From Stromatinia cepivora (taxonomy: Eukaryota; Ascomycota; Leotiomycetes; Helotiales; Sclerotiniaceae), in contig RCTD01000015.1 in NCBI GenBank assembly GCA_014898415.1, positions 1,178,001-1,242,000 on the forward strand: a stretch of DNA of 64,000 nucleotides. The letters are read 5' to 3'. This document shows, in pieces, positions 50,301-62,328 of the stretch (its first letter is position 1; the number at the start of each line of letters is the position of its first letter). The translations under genes were made by a program, and so were the position numbers. The notes under the pieces were generated by a model. It made no database searches and was not told the DNA's origin. It worked only from the letters and a program-made list of their open reading frames with translations.

Positions 50301-51046
50301 CAAATCCTCAGCTCTTTCCTCATGATTATGATCTGTTGTCTTACGGATTGTGCTGGTGCCACGGTTCTTGCTTATGAGAAACCGGAAGCTGATGTGCTTT
50401 TGAGGAAACCAAGAGATGTCAAGAAGGATAAGTTGGTTGATTGGAAATTACTCTTCCATGCGTATGTCTTTCTGGGTATGCAAGAAGCCATTGCGTCGTT
50501 TGCCATGGCGTATTGGTATTGTCAACGGCAGGGGGTTACGTTTTCAATCTTGTGGTTGGGATATGGAAAGTATCCACCCCATTTGAGCGATGAGTACGTC
50601 GAAAAGGTGTTAGCTGTAGCTAGCAGTATTTACTTTGTCAATTTGGTTATTATGCAATGGTTCAACTTGATGGTAAGTCGCTCTTCTCCACTTCAACATC
50701 CCCTTCCTTCTCCTCAGCCCTCTAATTACTCTCTCTATTTCGAACTTTACTAACCCAACACTAGGCAACCCGCACTCGCCGCCTCTCAATCTTCCAGCAA
50801 CCTCCCGCCTTTAACAAAGCAACACAGAATCTCTGGCTTTTCCCCGCCATACTTTTCGCCTTCGTCGTGATTTTCATCTTCCTCTACATACCAGGATTAA
50901 CATCTGCAATCAACAGTAGCTCGATTCCCGCGGAGTATTTCTTCTTCCCGTTATGTTTTGGTTTGTGGATACTCTTTACGGATGAGGTGAGGAAGTTTTA
51001 TGTGAGAAAGTGGCCCGAAGGATGGTTGGCGAGGATGGCTTGGTAG
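47313..51046 (+). CDS. P-type cation ATPase, type IIC-like (Na,K-ATPase alpha-like)
   Basis: Ion-pumping ATPase of 1121 aa. Exons are 47313-47793, 47875-48585, 48664-48845, 48907-49960, 50017-50672 and 50765-51046. Landmarks are TGES in the actuator domain (287-290), the IPEGLP helix-4 ion site, the phosphorylated Asp451 in [14 protein letters not shown] in the nucleotide domain, [14 protein letters not shown] and TGDGVNDAP (821-829). Four C-terminal membrane helices follow and the protein ends [21 protein letters not shown] before DKTGT and the overall layout match Na,K-ATPase alpha-like fungal pumps; PEGLP at helix 4 is also seen in Ca pumps, so the ion (Na, K or other) is not fixed by sequence. 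The N-terminus (150 residues) is hydrophilic with an Arg run ([10 protein letters not shown]) that could be a kinase site. All catalytic residues are present. Confidence 0.9.
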
Positions 51047-51994
51047 AGGGGATGCTCGGTAGATAATTTTTGATTGTACGAGGGGAGAGAAGGTATGGGC
51101 TTGTGTTTGGTGTGGATGCTGCTACGAGATGGTTGGTGGTTTGCGTTGAGATTGTAGAAATGGGACGGCTTGATTTTAAATTCGATGGGTGGCATGTTGT
51201 CATAGAGATTTTGAGCATGATAGTGCTAGATTACCTTTAGACAGACGCATTTATGGATAATGAAAGAATTGCGATGCATTTTATATAATGAATGATCTAC
51301 GCTTCAGTGATATTCTTAATAGGTGCTTTTATTCTATTTATTTGTAAGATACTACGAACTTTTGGGGGGCTTTTTCGAGTCATTGTATCAGAACTAAATA
51401 GAACCTATGGCAAGGTGATAGGTAAATCTTCTAGCTAGGTTTTTCTTGAGGTTTGGAATAGGGGATTCTTTTATTGTTCTATTACTGTGAGAAGGACAAT
51501 TAGCTGCTACAAGTAGATTGACATTAAGATGGTGCAATACGGAGTATAATTAGTAAGTGGATATTGATTTAGATCCGTTATCGGTACATAAAAGACACAA
51601 AATCCTTTGTTTTATATTTTGATGTCGAAGATGTGTCTTGAACACAAGAGTATAAAATTTATAAGAAATCCTTATTCATCTATCTTTTCTCAACTTTTTG
51701 CATAAAAGGGGTTCGAACATCAATGAAGCTCTAATTTCTTGCTTATTAATCTTCATCTAGCCAAAGGCCACATCTTTACATTAAGGCATTAGTCCCAAAA
51801 TTTACTAGTGTGAACACTATGAATTAACCCCAAGCTTTGAGATCTGTTCGGATTATTCCTTTCTCAACACATCACAAATCTGCGACATTTTCTTTAAGAG
51901 CAGAGCACAGTGTCGACGTGCCATTCTTTAATTCTTCTTCTTCTTATTCTTCTTTTTCCACTTCTGTGAGGTTTTCAAATACCAAATCGCCAAG
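51047..51994. other. Intergenic between P-type ATPase and SEC61
   Basis: The 948 bp hold the ATPase terminator and the SEC61 promoter; a CTT-rich pyrimidine stretch lies at 51930-51965 just before the SEC61 start. A TACGGAGTA motif occurs at 51538-51546. No gene is supported. Confidence 0.5.
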
Positions 51995-53595
51995 ATGAGT
52001 GGCCGTAAGTTACATATTTTATTCCTTTTACAGCTCATCGTCATAGGTGTCCATGAGCTTCTAAATATCCAAATTTCTTCCCACAATCAATTGCGGAATA
52101 CTGACAATGTATCTTTCTAGTTCGATTCCTCGATCTCATCAAACCCTTCTCGCCGTTCCTCCCTGAGGTTCAGCAACCAGAGACAAAGGTCCCATTCAAC
52201 CAAAAATTGATGTGGACGGGTTTGACATTATTGATATTCTTGGTTATGAGCCAAATGCCATTGTATGGTATCGTGTCCTCAGATACCTCCGATCCTCTAT
52301 ACTGGTTGAGAATGATGTTGGCAAGTAACAGAGGTACTTTGATGGAATTGGGTATTACGCCAATTATCTCCTCGGGAATGGTTTTCCAGCTTCTTGCTGG
52401 TACACACTTGATTGATGTCAACCTTGACTTGAAGGCTGATCGCGAGTTGTATCAAACTGCGCAAAAGCTCTTCGCTATTATCTTGTCAATGGGTCAAGCT
52501 ACTGTTTATGTTTTCACTGGATTGTACGGTCAACCATCCGATCTTGGTGCTGGTGTTGTCTGCCTTCTCATCCTTCAATTGGTTGTTGCTGGTTTGATTG
52601 TCATTCTTCTCGATGAGCTCCTCCAAAAGGGATATGGTCTTGGAAGTGGTATCTCCCTCTTCATTGCTACCAACATCTGCGAGTCTATCATCTGGAAGGC
52701 ATTCTCTCCCACTACCATCAACACAGGTCGTGGCCCAGAGTTCGAGGGTGCCGTCATTGCGCTCTTCCACTTGCTTTTGACATGGCCAAACAAGCAACGT
52801 GCTCTTCAAGAAGCTTTCTATAGACAAAGCCTTCCTAACATCATGAACCTCTTGGCTACTATCGTCGTCTTCGCAGCCGTTATCTACCTCCAAGGTTTCC
52901 GTGTTGAGATCCCAGTCAAATCTTCCCGCCAACGTGGTGCTCGTGGGTCTTACCCAGTTCGTCTCTTCTACACCTCCAACATGCCAATTATGCTTCAATC
53001 CGCTCTCTCCTCCAACATCTTCCTCATTTCACAGATGTTGTACTCCCGCTTCTCCGAGAACTTGCTTGTCCAACTTTTCGGTGTTTGGGAGCCAAAGGAG
53101 GGTTCAGCACAACTTTTCGCTACCTCCGGTATCGTATACTACATGTCTCCACCTTTGAACTTCACCGATGCTCTTCTCGACCCAATTCACACTGCTGTCT
53201 ACATTACTTATATGCTCGTCGCATGTGCTATCTTCTCCAAGACTTGGATTGAGGTCTCCGGCTCCAGCCCAAGAGATGTCGCTAAGCAACTTAAGGATCA
53301 AGGTCTCGTCATGGCTGGTCACAGAGAACAGAGCATGTACAAGGAGTTGAAGCGCATCATTCCTACTGCTGCCGCTTTCGGTGGTGCCTGTATTGGTGCT
53401 CTCTCCGTTGGCAGTGACTTGTTGGGAGCTCTCGGATCTGGAACTGGTATTTTGTTGGCTGTCACGTAAGCATTCTTACTCCAATGTTACCCATATATCA
53501 ATTACTAACACTACCATAGTATTATCTACGGATACTTCGAGATCGCCGCAAAGGAGGGAGACATGGCTGGGATGAAAGGCATGATCATGGGATAA
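51995..53595 (+). CDS. SEC61: Protein translocation channel subunit Sec61 alpha
   Basis: Pore subunit of the ER translocon. Exons are 51995-52004, 52121-53465 and 53520-53595; 476 aa, the family's normal length. The first exon is only 10 bases (MSG plus one base) and is needed to give [20 protein letters not shown], the conserved start. Ten membrane helices are visible. Hallmarks include PLYGIVSSD in the helix 1-2 plug region, [47 protein letters not shown] (ribosome-binding loop 6/7), [19 protein letters not shown] (loop 8/9) and [21 protein letters not shown] gene of the same pathway, SEC12, lies 27 kb to the left. Confidence 0.97.
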
Positions 53596-56500
53596 GGATT
53601 TTCTTATCGTTAGTTTCAAATTTCTTCTTGTATGCTTGATTACATAAAAGAAAAGCAAATGTTTTAGGATTGGTGGTTGTTGGGAAAATCGGGACGGGGT
53701 TCGGAGATCAAAGATGTGTAGATGAAAGACGCAATATCATTTTATCTACATACTCGCTATGATCTTTGCATAATGTAACAATAGGTGGGAATGGGGATGC
53801 ATGTACTTTTTGGAACCTGCATTGCATGAATTTTGATGGCAGGAAAGCATGAGCAATGTGCATCAGGTATAAAATAAGCACGTATTGTACAATGTGAAAA
53901 GAAATTTTTTGGATAAATTTTATATTTGGGTTGTGTTTGTGACTGTGCATCTATGGATGCGGATATGCGTACTTATGTGTAAATGTACTATGTGTAGGTG
54001 TGTAGATACATAATTCATTATAATTCCAGACAAGATATTACTAACTTCCCTTCGTCTAATAGCAATATAGATCAATAGTGCCTTGGCTGGAATTAATAGT
54101 GAATAGGAGTGATATAGATATTGGTATTAATATTAAGACTTAGATTTGAAATTGGATAGTAATGATGTTATATAGATATATATACGTATTTATATATTTA
54201 TATATATATATAGAATTTCTTTTTATGATTTACTTTATTTTATATTTGGTATTTGATATTTAGTGGAATGAATGATTCTGGGATTATAAATTATGGATTC
54301 TTAATTGATAATAGAGTGGGTTTTTGAATTGAATGTTGGGAAGGGAAAGAGGAGGAGGAGGAGGTGTTTAAATTACAGTTGGGTTTGGAAGATGCGATAT
54401 GGGATATGAGATCAAATTTTTGGGTATATTATTATTATTATTGCAGTTGCTAAAACTATCTATCTAATAGACAATGGACCTACAGATTGGATTGCGACTA
54501 TATAGTTGTTTGTACCTTCCTGTAATAACCCTAAGGAGGGGTAGAAATTTGGGTTGGTCTACTAGCATTCAGAGTAAAACCTATACACTTCGATTCCTTC
54601 CTCTTTGTTAAACCGCCTTTCTATCAGAGATCAAAGTAAAGCATTCCCATGTTTTTAAAGCTGCGAGATTCGGTTTGGGTTCCCCCAAAAGTTCGCATCC
54701 TTTACGTAGGTTGTTTTCGAAAAGTTGGGATGGAATTCTTAGATATGTTGTATTGTCGAGTGTTAGATAGTTAGTACTTCTAAATAGAAATAGAGACATT
54801 AGAGATAAATATTGCGAATGATAAGTGTGCTGATAGTGGTTGGGATGCAAAGTGGTAATCTTGTTTCTATACACAGGTCGAATTGGGAGGATATGTGTGT
54901 GTATAGTGGTGAAAGTTCGAAAGCTGGAGTAAGAACCGAAAGTAAAGATATTACACCAGCTGGGAGAGCCTCCTCGGTACCTTAGTTCGGAGAATATAAC
55001 AATTTGTTTGCGCTGCATTGAGATATTCGGGGATATTGGATGAGATAAGGCGATTGTTTAAGGGGATGCGGAACATTGGGACTTATTTCCTATTTTGAAC
55101 AGGATTTGGGAGAAGGAGAAATCATGAAGACGGGGGATATGAGTTACAAGTCCGAGAATATAGCAGTCGAGGAGATGAGATGCTACATTCACCAAGTGAG
55201 TGTATTGTCCGTAGAATATGAGAACGTTATGAACTGTCATCGTTCCGAACCCAGTTAGCTACTATCGTCTCGGAGTCGGCTCAAATTGTCTCAACCGATT
55301 TTACGATATTGTAAGCTCTGCATTGGATGAAATGGGCCGAGAATTGGCGGAAGTATGAGGAATTTGATACATGGTATGCCCCGGCATGGGAACGAGGTTT
55401 GCGTATCTCGAAGAGATTGATTCAGATCAGCCATATACTAAGCTTTAGTAATTTTTGAGGCATCTAGTAAACTTACTAGGCTTCCAAATCGGAAGGCTCC
55501 ATCGATGACTCCATGATGAATTGAGCTCCAAGACTGAGGATTTATTTCCCTCTTCAAGATGTCTGTCTGTGTGTGACATGTCAAATATGAAATATCAAAT
55601 ATACTGATTGCCCAATGAATCTGAAAGATTTGTAAAAGATTATCTTCCATAAGTGCCATCCTGCATGGTCTCGGAGGACCAATGTCACTGGCGAGGGTGA
55701 CACCATCAAAAATAAGAAATAGCGTTTTCTGTTACCTATACATGAAGTGCCACCGGGTAGTTTGACATTGAGTCGGAGCCGTTATCGCACATGGCTTTCT
55801 GCAATGCACGGATAAGGATAATTTCCGACGAATCAGATAATGAATGACTTTGTTCAGTAAGTACTTTGTGTTGTGCAGGTTTTGAATGTAAAAATTGTTT
55901 GATCGTGTCCACTTTACTAAATGAGGATGCGGCTACTTATTTTCGACACCACCTTCCTTAATGGGTATTCGGCCAGTGATTCATTATCAGTAAGTTTGAG
56001 ATTTTTTTTCGTTCCGATGACTGATGGCGGTGTGGATGAAGTGTGGAGATAGAAATATGGTTCAGAAATGAAGGGGTGATGTAGTAGTCAGGAACCAATA
56101 CTAGTAAAGAGGGTCTGAAAATGGGTCCAGTCTTTGGAGAAATCAATCAATTATTGAAGTCTTTTGAGGTATTCGGATATCGAGATGAGAGAAGTCATGA
56201 AGTTGGTTTGTTCCAAGTTCGTGGGGTATTCTAGATTGTCCCAGGATAAGAAGAACTAAGGTTGATTGCCTGGTAGATTGATTGATTCCTTGCGGTTAAG
56301 ATCAATCCATGAATGCTTCAATGCCTCTTCCTAAGGGCGTATAAGGGCGTTGAGAAGGCGTTGATAACTTGATGAGGATGCCTTAATGTTGGTATTTGTA
56401 AATTGGAAGTCGAGGATGTAAAATGTATAGAGGGATCTGGACTTAGTACGGAGTAGGTTTAGATATTGATCTGAGAAGTACTCTGTTTTCCTCTGCAAGA

Positions 56501-57152
56501 TTCAAGTATCTAATACCAATCGTGACAATGATAATAATAATATATATAATAATAAGCATGCTGTAGCAACAAGATCAATGTTTTGATAAGAAACTCAAGT
56601 ACCAACAGTCCTACTGTAGTAGTAGGTAGGTATCCTTCCAAAAATGTCGCTCGTTGATTGGTTTCGGAAGACGGAATTAATAAGTTGAACGGGGACAACT
56701 TCAAGTGGGGCAGATGTTGGCTACAATAAACTCTTTTTTGCAGATAAACCATATACAGCCAGTTTTCCTATCATGTAAGACCTTAGCTTATCCCATCTCC
56801 CATTTCCCCTTCCATATACAATATAAATACACTGTTCTTTCTTGGTCGACCGACTTTTGAAGTTATAAACTCCTTAACACCCAAGGGAATTTGCTCGAAT
56901 TTGTATATTACTCCAGAACCTGGTGATAACCACCCGGGTGCTTCTTTTTTCTTCTTATTCATTATATACTATCTCTAAGCTCTTCGGTCTAATTTCGTTA
57001 ACTATTTCTTCTTTCCACTGAGGTCATCGTTTATAAGTGCGAAATCATAATTTTACTTCATTAACCAGTTCAATGATAAGTTAAGATCACACTCGATACG
57101 TCGAGACGTTTTAATCGCCATCCTACTGTCCAGCGCATGCAAGAGAGCAATC
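53596..57152. other. 3.6-kb gene-free region between SEC61 and ABC transporter
   Basis: This is the longest non-transposon gap in the window. It holds the SEC61 terminator, a TA-rich stretch around 54155-54225, a TACGGAGTA motif at 56447-56455, and the ABC transporter promoter. Longest open frames (for example 54608-55018, minus) are low-complexity and resemble nothing I know. It is not extremely AT-biased, so it is not an obvious RIP-degraded element. A long noncoding RNA or distant regulatory DNA is possible but not shown. Confidence 0.5.
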
Positions 57153-60100
57153 ATGTTGGGTCAATGCAGTGGCCCTATTTGGCAAATCGATGATTTTACA
57201 AACTGCATTCAGAGAGAGTAAGTTGAGCCGATTCACCTGCAGCCGTGAGTAAAGCTGACCGCATGAAGTTATCTCAAAGTACTTTTCCCATTAATAGTTA
57301 TCGGTCTCTCGTTCCTCAATCTAACAATATCTGCGGTTCGCCGGAAAGTCAAGTTAAAACAGAAACACAAGTATCGCCAGCTTCGAAATAGCTCAATCAA
57401 CCATACAACAATAGGCGGCAATGGATTCAATGGATTCAATCGGAATAATGGGGAGGCAATAGTGAATGGAAGCGATCACACCGCTATCGAGGAAGAGGAT
57501 GAGGGCTTGACGATGAATGGCGGCGGGCGATTGGTTTTGACCAAAACGACTACCCAAGGCTCGGTTGCCGCTATTGATAGTCCCAGAGGACAGAATACTC
57601 TGACTATCATCGAACTTCTCGTGATCACGGCAGAGATCGGTATTCAAATCGCAGTTTTTATACTGGGTGCATATGGTTCAAAGGGCGTTGTGGCCGCCAT
57701 TGCTGGAATCCTTACATGGACTTATATTTTAATACTTGCAACTTTGAGATTTGCCTTCTCCAATACGCGGTGGAGAGTCCCAAGGATTTGGAATCATACG
57801 GCTGCTTTATACACTGCACAATGGCTCTTCTCGCTTGTCATTTTCCGCTCTGTGATCATTCATCCACGCTCTAGGGTCAGTCAGGCACTTATCATCACAG
57901 ACTTCGTGCTCTGTTCGCTTCTTTTCGGACTCGCAATAACTACACGCAAGGGCAATAAGGCTGTGGTCTTGGAGTGGGAGGGAGATATTGAACCTTCAAG
58001 AGAACCATTGGCCAGCTTGTTCTCCATTGCTACCTTCGCATGGGTAGATGCCATTGTTTGGCATGGCTATGTCAACACTTTTGAAATTGCGGATGTCTGG
58101 AACCTTATGCCAAAGGATAAAGCGGCATCCGTCTTGGCCGATTATAGACAGCTCAAAAAAACTACGGCCTTGACATGGCATTTGATGCGCTACTTCAAAG
58201 GTCTACTTACTGTACAGTGCGCTTATGCTGTCTTTTCGGGACTGTTCAATTTTGCGCCTACATTGTTGTTGAAAGCTATTCTTGAATACATAGAAGATCC
58301 AGATTCGGCGCCTCGCAATGTAATCTGGCTGTACGTCATTCTTCTTGCCTTCACAGATATTCTTCGTTCGCTAGCTGATCAACAAGCACTTTGGATTGGC
58401 CGCAAGATCTGTATAAGATTAAGAGCAATTATCATTGGTGAAATCTACGCTAAAGCATTAAGAAGAAAGGCTGCATCAGGGAGTGATTCTGTCCTTGGAG
58501 CAAAGAAAGGCCCTAATAATGTAGATAAGCCTAGCTGGTGGCGACGAGTACTGGGAAAGAAGAAAGATGAGCAAGCTCCCAATGATGCGCAAGCTCAGCC
58601 AGATGCTGCAGCTGAGATCGAAAAGAAGACAGATGAGCAAGCCAATGTTGGTACCATCATAAATCTCATGTCTGTTGATTCCTTCAAAGTCAGCGAGGTC
58701 ACTGCTTATCTTCACTTTCTCTTTGCTGCTGCTCCGACTCAATTGATTGTAGCTGTCTACCTTCTTTATCGTATCCTTGGAAAAAGTAGTATTCCAGGTC
58801 TCATTGTCATGGCCATTCTCCTTCCTGTGAATATTGGATTTGCTCGTGGCTTTGGAGCTGCGCAAAAGAAAATCATGGCTGCTACTGATAAAAGAATCCA
58901 CACAACTAATGAGGTATTGGAAAACATTCGTGTAATCAAATACTTCGCCTGGGAAAAGCGCTTCACTGATATTGTCAATGATAAACGAGCTCATGAGTTG
59001 AAAGCACTACGCCTAAAGTATATCATCTGGGCTTTCGCTGTCGCTGTATGGAATACAGTTCCAGTTGTTATTACTTTCTTTTCATTTCTCTATTATACAG
59101 TAGGAGAGAAGAAACCACTTTATCCTTCCATCGCATTCACAGCCATCTCACTTTTCAACATCCTTCGTGTTCCTCTAGATCAATTGGGCGACATGATAGC
59201 TCATGTTCAGGAAAGTCAAGTATCGATCAATCGAGTGGAGGAATTTTTGAATGAAGACGAGACCGAAAAGTACGATCAGCTCTCACACGACAACTTGGAT
59301 GAAGATGGCAATCAAATGATCGGATTTCAGGATGCCACTTTATCCTGGGGTGGCAAGGAGGCGTCCACTGACGATACCTCGGCCTCATTCCGAATGATGG
59401 ATTTGAATGTCAAATTCGAAGTTGGTCATTTGAACATCGTTGCTGGACCTACTGGATCTGGAAAGACTTCTCTTTTGATGGCACTTCTCGGTGAGATGGC
59501 ACTAATTAAAGGGAAGGTATTCCTACCTGGCGCTTTCAGTCGTGAAGATGTCCAACCCGATCCCGAAACTGGTCTTACTGAAACCGTTGCCTATTGCGCG
59601 CAGCAACCTTGGCTCGTAAATGCCAATATTAAGGAAAATATTTTGTTTGCTGCTCCGATGGATGAGAAAAGATACAAAGATGTGATCGTCGCCTGCGCCT
59701 TGGAACGTGATCTAGAGATTCTGGATGATGGCGATGAGACACTAGTGGGTGAAAAGGGCATCAGTCTTTCAGGTGGCCAAAAACAGCGTATTTCTCTCGC
59801 GAGGGCTCTTTACTCAAACTCAAAACATGTACTCCTTGATGATTGTTTGAGCGCTGTAGATTCACATACTGCCAAGTGGATATTCGATAATTGTATTCGA
59901 GGACCATTGATGCTTGAGCGTACATGCATCTTAGTCACACACAATCTATCTCTTTGTGTTCCTCATTCTCGATATGTTGTTTGCCTCGAAAATGGTAAGA
60001 TCACGGAACAAGGATCCGCGGAAAAGGTTATGGCTTCAGGGAAGTTAGGTGAGGAAATCAGTAAATCACTTCCTGCTTCTGCTCCTCATTCACGGATTCC

Positions 60101-62328
60101 ATCTCGAGTTCCTTCTAGCGTTGGTGATGAGAGTAACGAAACTCTTATTGAAGATCAGCCCGCAGACGATAGGCTGGATGGTGCAAATGGAAAGCCAAAG
60201 GCAAAAAAACCCAAGGAAAAGAAAGATGCTATGGCCGAAACAAAGGCAGTAGGGGGTGTTAAATGGAAAGTTCTTATATTGTACTTGAGAGCCATGGGAC
60301 CTTGGTGGTTTTGGGTACTCGCTGTAATGGTCTTTGGCGTTCAACAAGTTGGTGCTCTTGCAGCCAATGTATGGATTAGACAATGGGCAAATCAGTAAGT
60401 TATGATATATTGGTGTTGTCAACTGTAATGTGTTGCTAACAGCTTAAAACTACAGATATGATGTTGAAGATGTCCGTGCCAAATACCACTTATCAGCGAA
60501 TTCCTACATTGGTAATACCATCTCAACAGTTCAAGTCGCGAGCTCAAAGTTATCGCAAATTCAACCATATTTTGATCCCAATAAGACTTCAATTGTCGCA
60601 AAATTGGCTCCAGAGGTTGATGTTGGATTCTATCTCGGAATTTATGCTTTGATTGGTATCGCATGCATGTTAATTGCTCTTTTCAGAGATTTCTGGCTCT
60701 TCTTTGGTTCTCTTACTGCAAGCTGGAGAATCCATAAGGATTTGATGGAAGCTGTCACCAGAGCAAAATTTAAGTTCTTTGACTCGACTCCTTTAGGTCA
60801 ACTTATGAATCGATTTAGTAAGGATTTGGAAGCTGTGGATCAAGAAGTGGCACCTATCGCCATTGGTGTCATGTCATGTGCTTTGGCAATTGTAGTAACA
60901 GTAGCTTTGATCACTGCTATCACTCCCGGATTCTTGATTGCAGGTGTGTTCATAAGCGCCATGTATTTCTTCGTTGGCAAATTCTATCTTCGATCATCAA
61001 GAGATTTGAAGAGAATCGAATCGATACAAAGAAGTCCACTGTTTCAGCAATTTGGAGAGACCCTCAATGGTATCACTACTATCCGAGCTTATGGTGATGA
61101 GAAACGATTTGTTCGAGACAATATGTTACGAATCAATACCCATAGTCGACCATTTATCTATCTATGGGCAGCAAATCGATGGTTAGCATTCAGAATTGAT
61201 TTGGTTGGTGACCTCGTTGCATTCTTCGCAGGTGCATTCATTGTCAGTAGTATTGGAACTATTGATGCTGGTTCTGCTGGTCTCTCTCTGAGTTATGCTA
61301 TCAGTTTCACGGAGAATGTTCTTTGGATGGTACGACTATATTCGATGAATGAACAGAACATGAACTCTGTAGAGCGAATCAAGGAGTATCTCGATGTCGA
61401 ACAAGAAGCAGCGGCTTACATTGAAGAAACAGAGCCTGCTAAAAACTGGCCGAGTCAAGGATCTGTGGAATTCATCAACTACACTACAAGATATAGGGCA
61501 GATTTGGATCCTGTGTTACGAAATGTTAGTTTTAAAATACGACCTTTGGAAAAAGTTGGTATTGTTGGCCGTACCGGTGCTGGAAAAAGTTCTCTTGCTC
61601 TTGCGTTATTCCGTGGTCTTGAGGCTGAGGAAGGAAAAATTTTGATTGATGAAGTAGACGTTGGTCTCATTGGCCTTCGTGATCTCCGCGAGAGAATAAC
61701 TATTGTACCACAAGACCCTACCTTATTTACCGGCACCATTCGAAGCAACTTGGATCCTTTCAATCTCTTTACAGATGAAGATATTTTCACAGCTTTACGA
61801 AGAGTTCATTTGATTGGACCAGCAGGCACGTCAACAGCTCCTTCTACACCTGGTATCTCACGACCACCATCGATTGAATCATCACCAGGCTCTTCAACCA
61901 CCAATAAAAACATCTTCTTAAACCTTAATTCCACTGTTGCCGAATCCGGAAACAATCTCTCTCAAGGTCAACGACAACTTCTATGTCTCGCTCGAGCTAT
62001 GCTCAAACAACCAAAAGTACTCATGATGGATGAAGCTACCGCTTCTATTGACTATACCACCGACTCTAAAATTCAAGAAACCATTCGGGAACTTAAGAGT
62101 ACCATCATCACAATTGCTCATCGGTTACAAACAATTGTGGATTATGATAAGGTGTTAGTATTAGATAAAGGGGAGGTAGTAGAATACGCTCATCCTTATG
62201 AATTATTGAGAAAAGAGGGAAAAGATGCAATCTTCAGGGGTATGTGTGAGACGAGTGGAGATTTCGATGGATTGATGGAAGCAGCTAAAAAAGCTTGGGA
62301 GGGAGTGAGGTTGGTGGATGATGAGTAG
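57153..62328 (+). CDS. ABC transporter, ABCC/MRP family (full length with TMD0)
   Basis: ATP-driven exporter of conjugates or drugs, likely vacuolar or plasma membrane; 1687 aa. Exons are 57153-57217, 57269-60394 and 60456-62328. The small first exon (MLGQCSGPIWQIDDFTNCIQ) joins an N-terminal membrane domain (KVLFPLIVIGLSFLNL and following helices), the TMD0 of long MRPs. NBD1 has Walker A GPTGSGKTS (about 748), signature LSGGQKQR (about 855) and Walker B HVLLDDCLSAVD. NBD2 has Walker A GRTGAGKSS (1435), signature LSQGQRQL (about 1565) and Walker B VLMMDEATASID (about 1585). NBD1 has Asp where the catalytic Glu sits in NBD2, the usual asymmetry of ABCC proteins. The linker is Lys-rich and disordered (SRIPSRVPSSVG, then KKPKEKKDA). 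Substrate is not determined; YCF1-like glutathione-conjugate transport is one possibility. Confidence 0.93.

Noticed and set aside
51708..51722. GGGTTCGAAC, resembling a tRNA B box
   Set aside because: No A box or cloverleaf-forming arms are found at the right distance on either strand.
52486..52998. 170-codon frame antisense to SEC61
   Set aside because: SEC61 is unambiguous on the plus strand; the antisense frame is an artefact of its codon bias.
54608..55018. 136-codon minus-strand frame in the 3.6-kb gap
   Set aside because: Composition is low-complexity and there is no supporting motif, splice context or neighbour logic.
58476..58994. 172-codon frame antisense to the ABCC transporter
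   Set aside because: It overlaps the conserved transporter exon and resembles no protein family.
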